The notes beneath the pieces were generated by a model that was not told the origin of the DNA, ran no database searches, and saw only the letters and a list, made by a program, of their open reading frames with translations. This document shows, one piece after another, positions 16,907-24,577 of a DNA stretch of 29,084 bases; within the stretch, counting starts at the first letter, position 1, and the number at the start of each line of letters is the position of its first letter. Source of the DNA: JBOHNM01 sp050730675 (GTDB lineage: Bacteria; Planctomycetota; Phycisphaerae; Phycisphaerales; UBA1924); contig JBOHNM010000033.1 of NCBI GenBank assembly GCA_050730675.1, positions 1 to 29,084 of the forward strand. The letters are read 5' to 3'. The position numbers were made by a program, and so were the translations under genes.

Positions 16907-17896
16907 ATGGCCGACCCCGCCAAGCCCGACCACCCGATCGCCCGCGTGCTGCTGGTTTTGTCGCTGGCGTTCTGCCTGACGCCTTGGGCATCGCCGCCGA
17001 TTGCCCTGGCGATTGGCATCCTGCTCGCACTGCTCGGCCTCACTGCGTGGCCAGCCCAGTGCAAAAGATGGAGCAAGGTTGCTATCCAGGCCGGCATCGT
17101 CGTGCTCGGGCTGTGGATCAGTCTCCAGCAGGTCGCCCGCGCAGGTCTGACCGGGCTGGCCCTGAGCACCGGCGCGATTGTCGTGGTCTTAGTGCTCTCG
17201 CTGCTGCTTGAAAAGCTGCTCAGGCCGACCAAAGACGTGAGCACGCTGCTCGCCTCGGGCACGGCCATCTGCGGCGGTTCGGCGATCGCCGCGACGGGCA
17301 CGGTCATCGGCGCATCGAGCGGATCGATGGGCATCGCCACCGCCATCGTCTTTCTACTCAACGCTGTGGGCGTTTATGTGTACCCGCTGATCGGCCACGC
17401 CCTCGAGATGACCGAGCAGCAGTTCGGCGCCTGGGCCGCCATCGGCGTGCACGACGTCGCGGGCGTCGTGGCGGCGGCGAAGGGGTACACGCCGAGCGAC
17501 CTGGCGCTGGAACAGGCAACGGTCATCAAGCTCACGCGCGTGCTGTGGATCGTGCCGGTGGCGATGATCCTCGGCTGGATTTATCGACGCTCGCAGCACA
17601 CCGACGTGAAGGCGGCCAAGTCGCCATTCCCGTGGTTCATTGTCATATTCCTGGCGGCGTGCGGGCTACGGGCCGTGCTGGACCAGACGATCAACACCGA
17701 GACCGCCAAGCAGATCGGCGAGTGGGCCAAACTTGTCGCCGGCAAGTTGCTCTCGATCGCGCTGCTGCTGATCGGCACTGGACTCTCACGCTCGGCCCTG
17801 CGCACCGTGGGGTGGCGAGCGCTGGCGATGGGCGTCATCCTGTGGGTGTGCGTCAGCGTAATCTCGCTGCTGGTCGTCCGCGCGGTCATCCACTGA
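16907..17896 (+). CDS. YeiH-family (UPF0324) putative sulfate/sulfite exporter
   Basis: This is a 329-residue integral membrane protein with about ten hydrophobic helices. The family signature ASGTAICGGSAIAA (about 111-124) and AAIGVHDVAGVVAAAKGY are both present. UPF0324 proteins are thought to export sulfur oxyanions; in taurine-degrading bacteria a member is linked to sulfite/sulfate export, and E. coli yeiH is controlled by sulfur regulators. The direct substrate here is inferred. The ATG at 16907 is chosen; an in-frame GTG at 16877 would add ten residues. The gene lies 11 bp from, and tail to tail with, a cysteine dioxygenase gene, whose product route yields sulfite, which fits an exporter of oxidised sulfur. 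Confidence 0.85.
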   Translation: MADPAKPDHPIARVLLVLSLAFCLTPWASPPIALAIGILLALLGLTAWPAQCKRWSKVAIQAGIVVLGLWISLQQVARAGLTGLALSTGAIVVVLVLSLLLEKLLRPTKDVSTLLASGTAICGGSAIAATGTVIGASSGSMGIATAIVFLLNAVGVYVYPLIGHALEMTEQQFGAWAAIGVHDVAGVVAAAKGYTPSDLALEQATVIKLTRVLWIVPVAMILGWIYRRSQHTDVKAAKSPFPWFIVIFLAACGLRAVLDQTINTETAKQIGEWAKLVAGKLLSIALLLIGTGLSRSALRTVGWRALAMGVILWVCVSVISLLVVRAVIH

Positions 17897-17907
17897 AACC
17901 GGCCCAA

Positions 17908-18531
17908 TCACCGCTTGCCGTACACGTCGCCGATCTCCGCTCCGGCGCTGGTCTTGAACTCGAACGTGTTCATCTTCTTGATCTTCGGAGAGTAGATGTG
18001 CAGCGTGATCAGGTCATGACCGGGCTGCTGCATGTTGGCGACCTGGTGGATCGCGTTGTCCTCCGCGGCGCAGACGTATCCCGGCTGCATCTGCACCGTG
18101 CCGCAGGGACAGACCAATCCGGACGGTGTCACCTCGAAGCGGATCTCCGTGCCGACGCCGTGGATGACCTTGAACGCGCAGGAGACGCCGCGGTGGTCGT
18201 GGATCGGCGTGCAGTGACCAGAACGCCAAGTCAGACAGAGCAACTCGAACGCATCGCTGGAGGCGATGCAGTTGCGCCGGTAGCCGCGCTGGCCGTAGAC
18301 GACGGCGGGCTTGAGGTCCTTGGCGGTGATGTCCAGGTTTTCGAGCAGCGTCGAGAGCACCTCGAGGTCCGCGCGGTGCGTGAGCGACTGGAGGTACGTG
18401 ATCAGCTCCGCGAGCTTCGGAAATGTTGCGATCGGATCGGGCGCCGGCGCCATCGCGGGCTTGCGCGCGGGGCGTTTGGCGACGCTACGGCCGGATCGGG
18501 AAGGACGCTTGGCGATGGCGGCACGGGTCAT
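17908..18531 (-). CDS. Cysteine dioxygenase family protein
   Basis: This is a 207-residue cupin. The first 35 residues are an Arg/Lys/Pro-rich extension. The iron ligands are His111 and His113 in PIHDHRG and His162 in AIHQVAN. By position, Arg86 in YRRN matches the substrate-carboxylate Arg of mammalian cysteine dioxygenase, Tyr180 in LHIYSP the catalytic Tyr, and Cys118 (five residues after His113) the Cys that forms the Cys-Tyr crosslink. It would oxidise L-cysteine to cysteine sulfinate in the cytoplasm. The ATG at 18531 has GGAG 9 nt upstream; the frame extends to 18630 but the extra part is not family-like. A TACACT box (18563-18568, minus strand) lies 31 nt before the start. Confidence 0.88.
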   Translation of the reverse strand: MTRAAIAKRPSRSGRSVAKRPARKPAMAPAPDPIATFPKLAELITYLQSLTHRADLEVLSTLLENLDITAKDLKPAVVYGQRGYRRNCIASSDAFELLCLTWRSGHCTPIHDHRGVSCAFKVIHGVGTEIRFEVTPSGLVCPCGTVQMQPGYVCAAEDNAIHQVANMQQPGHDLITLHIYSPKIKKMNTFEFKTSAGAEIGDVYGKR

Positions 18532-18562
18532 GGCGGGAGTCTCCGATCGGGCGTTCAGGCTG

Positions 18563-18568
18563 AGTGTA
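18563..18568 (-). promoter_or_regulatory. Candidate -10 box of the cysteine dioxygenase gene (TACACT)
   Basis: TACACT on the minus strand is 31 nt upstream of the ATG, which leaves room for a short leader with the GGAG ribosome site. It matches the box before the YeiH gene. Confidence 0.35.
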
Positions 18569-18604
18569 CCTGACAATCCGCCAATCGGCATCTCCCCGCT
18601 CAAA

Positions 18605-19513
18605 TCACTCGTCGTATTCGGCGTGGGCATCGTTCATGAGGTAAAGCCCCATGAGCCAACCGTTGGTTTCGTATGGATCGACCTGAAAGACGCCCGTCAC
18701 GGAGCCGTGGGTGTTGAGTTTGTCCTCGGGCGTGCCCGGCTTGGCCAGCCGCACCTCGATGGCGTCGTAGGCCGTCGGCGGGACACCGATGCAGCACCCG
18801 TCCCACTGGTTGAGCATCACCAACATTTCTTTAGGACTCTGCGCCGAGAGCGGGAACGCCGTGAACCCCGTGATCTTGACGTGCTTGCCGTCAAACATGA
18901 CCACGCGCTGCGGCATCCGCGCCAGACCAAGCTGCGGGTTGAAGCTGTCCTTGGTGGAGATCATCATGTCCCACGGCAGCTTGTACGGGTCCTTCTCCGT
19001 GCCGTTGCCGGTCACGCGGTAGCGGTCGTCGATGAGCAGGGAGCCGTCGGCCTTGCGGAGGACTTTGGCCTTGACGAGCTTGGCGTCGGGGAACTTGGGG
19101 TTCTCAGCAATGGCGACGACTTCGCCGTCGGATGCCTTTGCAACGGAGGTTGAATTGCTTGCCCCGCTGCCCGCGGGTTTCGGCTCCGGCTTGTTGGTTG
19201 CGGAATGAGAGGGTTCAGGCTTGGATTCGGGCTTGGTGCCGAGGACCTGATCGATCGTGGGTGCCGCCGGGGCGATTGGCGTGGAAGGCTGCGCGTCAAC
19301 CGCGATGGCCCGCTTGGATTCTGGCGGAGTCGGCGACGCGGGTGGATCAGTAGCAGCGACCTCGGACAACTTCGGCCGAGCGATAGAGGCCGGAGTGGCA
19401 TCGATCGTGACGACTCGCTCGGTCACTTCGATGACTCGCGGCCGGGCCAAGAGCGCGGCCACCACACCCGCGGCGACGAGCAGCACCACCAGCAACATCC
19501 AGAAGACCTTCAC
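18605..19513 (-). CDS. DUF3299 membrane-anchored protein of an ABC transporter operon
   Basis: The 302-residue product starts with GTG preceded by GAGGAG 6 nt away. An ATG at 19555 that overlaps the permease stop by 8 bp is an alternative. A single N-terminal membrane helix (about 3-23) is followed by a long Pro/Ser/Lys-rich linker (40-130), then the DUF3299 domain (about 130-302). That domain includes the Cys pair in WDGCCIG (237-243), next to VPP, and FPL at 220. The linker suggests the domain hangs in the periplasm. DUF3299 proteins recur beside MacB/FtsX-type ABC transporters, including, as I recall, the zinc-regulated zrg locus of Vibrio. It is the last gene of the operon. Its biochemical role is unknown. 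Confidence 0.78.
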   Translation of the reverse strand: MKVFWMLLVVLLVAAGVVAALLARPRVIEVTERVVTIDATPASIARPKLSEVAATDPPASPTPPESKRAIAVDAQPSTPIAPAAPTIDQVLGTKPESKPEPSHSATNKPEPKPAGSGASNSTSVAKASDGEVVAIAENPKFPDAKLVKAKVLRKADGSLLIDDRYRVTGNGTEKDPYKLPWDMMISTKDSFNPQLGLARMPQRVVMFDGKHVKITGFTAFPLSAQSPKEMLVMLNQWDGCCIGVPPTAYDAIEVRLAKPGTPEDKLNTHGSVTGVFQVDPYETNGWLMGLYLMNDAHAEYDE

Positions 19514-19547
19514 GGGCGGCTCCTCAACGGTTACCCAATGGTAGAGG

Positions 19548-20825
19548 TCAGGCATGAGGACGGAGGTTGTGGACGACCGGGGTCTGGTACGCTCCGAATG
19601 CCGGAATGATGCCCGCGACGCACGCCAGCAGCGTGGCGCCCGCAAAGACGATCAGGCCCCAGACCGGCTCGACGCCTGCATCGATCACCAGTCCCAACTT
19701 CTCGCGCAGGACGCCGGCGACGATCGCCCCGCCGACGAGCGCGAGCACCACTCCGAGCGCAGCCCCGAGCAGGCCGATCACCGCCGATTCGGTGAGCACG
19801 AGGCCGAAGATCCGCCCGCCGCTGGCGCCAAGCACGCGGAGGATCGCGATCTGTCGGCGGCGCTGGTCCATGGAGTTGTAGAGCGCGAGCATGATGGTAA
19901 CGCCGCTGGAGATCAGCACCACCAGGGCGATGCCGATGATGATCTTGTCGATGTTGCCGACGATCGTGAAGAGCGAGTCGATCTCACGCGAAGGGAGCGC
20001 AACCGTGAGCGAGGAGTCCCGGCGCAGGTCGGCGAAGACCGCGCCTGCCAGCGGCGGCGCACCCGAGCCCTCTCGCCCCTTCACACCAAGGTAGACGCCG
20101 GTGATCAGCCTCTCATCGTCGGTCAGGTTCGCGAGCGTCGGCTCCTCTGCCTTGTCGCCGAGCTTGTCGTGACGCTTCTCGTCGGCATGGATCAACCACG
20201 TGCTGTTGAGCGTGATGAACACCGCTCGGTCGTGCGGCGAACCCGTAGGCTTCAGGATGCCCACAACCTTGTAGGGATGCTCGTCGTGCTCGTGGCCGTG
20301 CCCGTGCGCATCCTGCCCGTGGGTGACCACCAGCTTGTCGCCCACGTGCAGGCCGGTGACCCGCGCCGCCTCCGCCCCAACGACCACATCGTAATCGTTG
20401 TTGAACAGGCTCCCCGCCGCCAGTTCCCACGGTCGATGGAATTCGGGACTGAACCGCGTGAAGAACTCCGGCGTGGTCGCGAGCGTCGGAAATCCGCGGT
20501 AAGAATCGCCCTGCTGGATCGGAACGGCGAAGTCGATCCGTGGATCCGCGGCGATTTCCTTGAAGCGAGCGAACGGGATCGCCCGCTGCGGCGCTTTGGC
20601 ATAGAAGATCGAGTTCAACACACTCACGAGCGGGCTGGCATCGGCCGAGACCAGGATGTGCATGTTCCCCGGCCCACGCGAGAAGGCCTTGCGTCCCGCG
20701 TCTCGCATCGAGAGGAGCACGAGCATGAGCGCCACGGCAACCGCAACCGTCAGCACGGTTGTCACCGTCGAAAACAGCCGCGTGAAGAGACTGCGTCGGA
20801 TAATGGTGAAGTCGGTGAGAGCCAT
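19548..20825 (-). CDS. FtsX/MacB-type ABC transporter permease with a His-rich loop
   Basis: This is a 425-residue protein with one membrane helix at 22-39, a large periplasmic domain (40-290), and three helices at about 290-315, 340-370 and 385-410, the standard MacB/LolCE topology. The cytoplasmic coupling motif RRRQIAILRVLGAS (322-335) and the C-terminal FtsX block confirm the family. Within the periplasmic domain, residues 169-183 hold six His and several acidic residues (HGQDAHGHGHEHDEH), a likely metal-binding loop, which points to zinc or another transition metal. The ATG at 20825 is chosen by family length; an upstream in-frame start at 20912 would overlap the ATPase gene. The ATPase gene ends 52 bp upstream and the DUF3299 gene follows. 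Confidence 0.87.
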   Translation of the reverse strand: MALTDFTIIRRSLFTRLFSTVTTVLTVAVAVALMLVLLSMRDAGRKAFSRGPGNMHILVSADASPLVSVLNSIFYAKAPQRAIPFARFKEIAADPRIDFAVPIQQGDSYRGFPTLATTPEFFTRFSPEFHRPWELAAGSLFNNDYDVVVGAEAARVTGLHVGDKLVVTHGQDAHGHGHEHDEHPYKVVGILKPTGSPHDRAVFITLNSTWLIHADEKRHDKLGDKAEEPTLANLTDDERLITGVYLGVKGREGSGAPPLAGAVFADLRRDSSLTVALPSREIDSLFTIVGNIDKIIIGIALVVLISSGVTIMLALYNSMDQRRRQIAILRVLGASGGRIFGLVLTESAVIGLLGAALGVVLALVGGAIVAGVLREKLGLVIDAGVEPVWGLIVFAGATLLACVAGIIPAFGAYQTPVVHNLRPHA

Positions 20826-20877
20826 GGCTTGGGTCAGGAAACTGTTCGAACTCAATCGGCGGAGTGGTAGTCCGGAA

Positions 20878-21564
20878 CTAGACGGCCGCGCCAGCGCGTG
20901 CCGCGTTTGCAATACGAATGTGATGCGCGAACCGCGCCGTCATCGCAGGGTCATGGCTGGTGCAGAGCAGGGCCGCGTTCCGCTCGCGGCAGATCTGCTG
21001 GATCAGGTCCATCGCCGAGCCCGCGTTTTCGGGGTCAAGGCTCGCCGTCGGCTCGTCGGCGAGCACAAGGATCGGATCGCACGCGACGGCCCTGGCCACA
21101 GCCACACGCTGTTGCTGACCGACCGAGAGCTTGTCGGGCTCGGCATCCGGGCGCTCGATACCAAGTTGGCGCAGCAGTTTCATCGCTCGGTCGCGGTGCT
21201 CGCGCGGCGGGATCTCCGAGAACATCATCGCCGCCATCACGTTCTCGAGCGCCGAAAAGCCCGAGAGCAGGTTGAACGTCTGGAAGATCATCCCGATCGT
21301 CCGTCCGCGATATCGGTCGCGGACCGCGCCCTGCAGCGCATGAATGTCCTGCCCCCCCACTTCGATGCGGCCATTGGCGGGGTCGATCAGGCCGGCGATC
21401 AGGTGCAGCAGCGTGCTCTTACCCGTGCCCGACCCGCCCGTCAGGAGCAACTGCTCGCCGCCCGCCAGCCGCAGATCGGGGTACGCGATGATCTCGCTGC
21501 TTCCCAGGTACGCAAAGCGCACATCGGTCGTGCTCAGGGCTGGACGATCAGGGGTTGTACTCAC
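20878..21564 (-). CDS. ABC transporter ATP-binding protein (MacB/LolD type)
   Basis: This is a 228-residue ATPase with Walker A in GGSGTGKST (43-51), Q-loop in FQTFNLL (94-100), signature LSVGQQQR (146-153, Val for the usual Gly), Walker B VLADEP (167-172), D-loop ASLDPEN, and H-loop SHDP. It would power the FtsX-type permease encoded next. The start is GTG at 21564, with GGGAG 9 nt upstream. Two possible -10 boxes (TACACG and TATCCT) lie within the 66 bp between this gene and the HAF-repeat gene, so this is probably the first gene of the three-gene operon. Confidence 0.9.
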   Translation of the reverse strand: MSTTPDRPALSTTDVRFAYLGSSEIIAYPDLRLAGGEQLLLTGGSGTGKSTLLHLIAGLIDPANGRIEVGGQDIHALQGAVRDRYRGRTIGMIFQTFNLLSGFSALENVMAAMMFSEIPPREHRDRAMKLLRQLGIERPDAEPDKLSVGQQQRVAVARAVACDPILVLADEPTASLDPENAGSAMDLIQQICRERNAALLCTSHDPAMTARFAHHIRIANAARAGAAV

Positions 21565-21630
21565 GCGGCGGCGCTCCCAGATGCAACAGAGTTGCAGAGG
21601 ATAGCCGCCCCGCACGTGTAGACGACGAAT

Positions 21631-22935
21631 TCACGCACAGCCGGCAAAGAACCGGGCGAGGAAGAACACCACGTCGTCGGCGGTGAGTTGACCGTCGCGC
21701 CCCGAGAAACCGCCGACGGTGACCAGATCCGCCACCCAAACGTTCCCTTCGAAGAACGCTGTCAGGAAGGCCACAACGTCGTCGGACGTCAATCGGCCGT
21801 CGGCAATGGGCGAGCCGCCGAGGGATGCGATATCGGCCTCGTTGCACGCCTGCAGGCGGGTGAGGCCCGTGACGATGAATGCGTGATCGTCGCCACCGAA
21901 GCTCCCCACGCCCACAACCGTGGCACCGTCCGCGCTCACACCGACTGCCCGCCGCAGCAGCACGCCGTGCATGTTGACACCCTGCCCGATCAGGTACGAA
22001 CGCAGGTCCACGACACCGGCAGACTGCGTCCAGAAATACGCCCGCTCCACACCCGCACTCCCGTCATCGCCGCCCACGATGACTCGGCCGTCCGCACTGA
22101 CGCCATAGGCGATCTTGCCTCCACCCGCACTGCCCAGCGACGCGATCCCCGATACCGGCACCCAGCGAAAGGCGGCTCGCGAAAAACCGAGACTGGGTGA
22201 GATCACCGACGACCCCACGATCACGCCGCCGTCAAGACTCATGCCGTACACCGACACCCCTCCGATGGTGGCCGGTGAAAGCGTCCCCAGCGGCAATCGC
22301 TCGCCGCCGAGCGGCCAGCGCACGGCAAGGTTGTCGGCATGCCCGGCGATCGAGCCATCGGTCCCGATCGCCACGCACGACGAACTGTTGAACGGTTGCT
22401 CGACGGGCAGCAACGTCATCGCACCGTCCGCCCATCGCGCAGCGCGACTTACCGGCGAATGAGCCTCGGTGCGGAAAAAACCCGCGGCGACCGTGCCGTC
22501 CGGGCTCACGCATGTGGCCACGCCCGCGGCTTCCGGCCCGCCGATCGGAGCACTTGACAACTCGGTCATACCGCCGGTGGCCGTCCAGCGAAACGCACGC
22601 ACCACCGAGAGGTCCAGCGACCAGCAACTGCCGACGATGACCGATCCATCAGAGCTTGCGCCGATCGCCTCGGAAAACACGGTACCCGGGAGCACACCCA
22701 GCGGCTGGATGCCCTGCTGACGCGACCATCGAAACGCGGAACTCGCCCAGGGGTGGCATTGCCCCACCACCGTTGATCCGTCGGCGCTGACAGCCTTGGC
22801 ATAGGAGCTGAAATGCCCGGGCAGCACCCCGATATCGGTCAGCACAGGTTGGGCCGCCGCAGATGAAGCCCCGGCGATTCCGGAGCCCAACGCCGCTGCC
22901 CACGCGCCAGCCACAATGCCCTCAAGTCTGAACAT
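21631..22935 (-). CDS. Secreted HAF-repeat protein with GC-type dockerin domain
   Basis: This is a 434-residue protein with a signal peptide (1-29). About seven repeats of the HAF/extracellular-repeat type follow; each has a pattern like AVGVSADGATVVG followed by AFRW, suggesting a beta-propeller. Examples are at 46-70, 89-116, 231-258 and 276-302. From residue 361 come two dockerin-like repeats, DGRLTSDDVVAFL and DGQLTADDVVFFL, bracketed by Cys364 and Cys433, and the chain ends in GCA. The dockerin-like part probably attaches the protein to the cell surface or to a partner. The ATG at 22935 has no ribosome site; a promoter lies directly before it, so the message is probably leaderless. Confidence 0.88.
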   Translation of the reverse strand: MFRLEGIVAGAWAAALGSGIAGASSAAAQPVLTDIGVLPGHFSSYAKAVSADGSTVVGQCHPWASSAFRWSRQQGIQPLGVLPGTVFSEAIGASSDGSVIVGSCWSLDLSVVRAFRWTATGGMTELSSAPIGGPEAAGVATCVSPDGTVAAGFFRTEAHSPVSRAARWADGAMTLLPVEQPFNSSSCVAIGTDGSIAGHADNLAVRWPLGGERLPLGTLSPATIGGVSVYGMSLDGGVIVGSSVISPSLGFSRAAFRWVPVSGIASLGSAGGGKIAYGVSADGRVIVGGDDGSAGVERAYFWTQSAGVVDLRSYLIGQGVNMHGVLLRRAVGVSADGATVVGVGSFGGDDHAFIVTGLTRLQACNEADIASLGGSPIADGRLTSDDVVAFLTAFFEGNVWVADLVTVGGFSGRDGQLTADDVVFFLARFFAGCA

Positions 22936-22941
22936 GCACGA

Positions 22942-22969
22942 AAGATAACACAATCTCTGGGAATGCCAA
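22942..22969 (-). promoter_or_regulatory. Promoter of the HAF-repeat gene, apparently leaderless
   Basis: On the minus strand TTGGCA (22964-22969) and TATCTT (22942-22947) are spaced by 16 nt. The -10 box ends 6 nt before the ATG at 22935, so transcription would start at or next to the start codon. It is the best promoter match in the window. Confidence 0.55.
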
Positions 22970-23006
22970 CCCGGTGCAGCCGGAGAGTCCCCGTCACGTT
23001 CAACAT

Positions 23007-24491
23007 TCACGGGCACCCGGCGAAGAACGCGTCCAGAAACACCACGAGGTCGTCCGGCGTCAATTGCCCATCGCCCTCCAAAGTGCCGCCGAGGCCTGCG
23101 ATATCTGCCACCGTGAGGTCGCCGGCGAAGAACGCCGCGAGGTAGACGACGATGTCGTCGGCGGTGAGTTGATTGTCGGGCCGCGCCGAGCCCCCGAGGG
23201 AGCCGACGTCCGCCGCGCCGCAGAACGGCGCCTCGCACCCGTCGGGGATGCCGTTGGCGTTGATATCCCTGAACGTCCCCGGTGCGGGAACGATCTTGTG
23301 AATGCTGCCGGCGTTCAGATTGCAAAGGTACAGCTCGCCGTCGGCATCGTCTCCGAAGCCCGAAAATGCCCCGAAATTGATCCCGCCACCCGGACGGAGT
23401 TCATCCGTGCGTTCGATGACGCTCTCCGTCGCCACGGTCGCCCCGCTGCCGGGGAAGGTCCAGATGCGCCCGGATGTGTAGTCCGCAAAGAAATACAGCC
23501 CCTTCGCCGCCTGGATCGCGCACCCCCGGTACACATACCCGCCAGTGATCGATCGACCGAGGTTGTAGTTGCTGTGGGCCCACACCGGCTGGGTGATCAG
23601 GCTGGCGTTGCCGCCGCAGTTCGCGATGTTGGACAAGGGATTCGCCGAATCGAAGCACGGCCAACCGAAATTCTGTGCCCCGGCCGAGCCGCCCGCGATG
23701 AAATCGATCTCGCCCGCGGTGCCGCCGCCGACATCACCGATCCACAGGTTGCCGGTATCGCGATCGATCGAAGCCCGCCAGGGATTGCGCAGGCCGAACG
23801 CAAAGATCTCCGGCAGCGCGTTGGGGGTCTCCACGAATGGATTTGATGGCGGCACCGTGAAGTTGCGATTGGGATCGGCCGGGAAGTCATCGCCGCTGGG
23901 ATTGATCCGCAGCAGCTTCCCGTGCGGGCTCTGGAGGTTCTGGCTCAGCGATGAGTTACCCATCTCCCCGACAGTCGCGTAGAGCAGCCCGTCGGCGCCG
24001 AAACCGAGCCACCCGCCGTTGTGGTTGCCGGCGCCTCGCGCGGCGAAGAACACCAGCTCCTCGCTCGCGGCGTCGGCAACGTCGGGATTCTCGGCCGAGG
24101 CGTAAAACCGGGCAATCACCGTTCCGGACGCGACCGTCCCGCCGACGGATTGCCGCGTGTAAAAGACGTAGAACGCCCGTGAGGTTGCGTAGTCCGGAGA
24201 GAACGCCATGCTGAGGCACCCGGATTCGCCCAGGTCGTTGACTTGCGGATCGATGTCGAGGAACGGCGTCGCGAGCACCGCACCGTCACGGAGAATCTTG
24301 ATCTTCCCCTTCTTCTCCACGATAAACAGCCGCGAGCGATCTCCCGGAGCGTGCGTAACCATCACCGGCTGAGTCAGGCCGGTCGCGACACGCGTTGTGG
24401 TTGCCGAGAGGGGGCCGGTCTGAGCGCCAGCGGTCGCTGCCGCGGACATCGAACCAACCACCGCGAAGACCGTGGGCAGGGTCACGCGCAT
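23007..24491 (-). CDS. PQQ-dependent sugar dehydrogenase-like protein with GC-type dockerin (copy 1)
   Basis: This is a 494-residue exported protein with signal peptide 1-23. The body (30-400) is the six-bladed propeller of the soluble glucose/sorbosone dehydrogenase family, with His157 in NHNGGWLGFGADG (the catalytic-base position) and Arg235 in LRNPWRA. Family enzymes oxidise sugar alcohols or aldoses with PQQ and calcium; no PQQ synthesis genes are in the window, so the activity is inferred. An EF-hand-like segment DINANGIPDGCE (409-420) leads to two dockerin-like repeats, bracketed by Cys424 and Cys493 and ending in GCP. The ATG at 24491 has GGGAG 7 nt upstream. It is the last of three head-to-tail copies. 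Confidence 0.9.
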   Translation of the reverse strand: MRVTLPTVFAVVGSMSAAATAGAQTGPLSATTTRVATGLTQPVMVTHAPGDRSRLFIVEKKGKIKILRDGAVLATPFLDIDPQVNDLGESGCLSMAFSPDYATSRAFYVFYTRQSVGGTVASGTVIARFYASAENPDVADAASEELVFFAARGAGNHNGGWLGFGADGLLYATVGEMGNSSLSQNLQSPHGKLLRINPSGDDFPADPNRNFTVPPSNPFVETPNALPEIFAFGLRNPWRASIDRDTGNLWIGDVGGGTAGEIDFIAGGSAGAQNFGWPCFDSANPLSNIANCGGNASLITQPVWAHSNYNLGRSITGGYVYRGCAIQAAKGLYFFADYTSGRIWTFPGSGATVATESVIERTDELRPGGGINFGAFSGFGDDADGELYLCNLNAGSIHKIVPAPGTFRDINANGIPDGCEAPFCGAADVGSLGGSARPDNQLTADDIVVYLAAFFAGDLTVADIAGLGGTLEGDGQLTPDDLVVFLDAFFAGCP

Positions 24492-24533
24492 AGGACATCT
24501 CCCGGCCGCGCATCCACGAGCGGCGGACGGACC

Positions 24534-24540
24534 ATACGCC
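24534..24540 (-). promoter_or_regulatory. GGCGTAT box, putative -10 region of dehydrogenase copy 1
   Basis: GGCGTATGGT on the minus strand, 43 nt before the ATG, is shared with both other copies. In this copy and the next, GGGAACAG lies exactly 13 nt upstream, giving a GGAACA-N18-TATGGT arrangement that could be a promoter. Confidence 0.4.
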
Positions 24541-24577
24541 TTGACCTCTGGAACTGTTCCCCAAAGACCTCGTGGCG

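Noticed and set aside
15181..17361. 726-codon minus-strand frame across the M32 peptidase and YeiH genes
   Set aside because: It covers two well-supported plus-strand genes and their spacer, and the translated protein is low in recognisable motifs.
19554..20870. 438-codon plus-strand frame opposite the permease
   Set aside because: It has Arg/Asp-rich composition with no domain. The permease frame has proper membrane helices and FtsX motifs.
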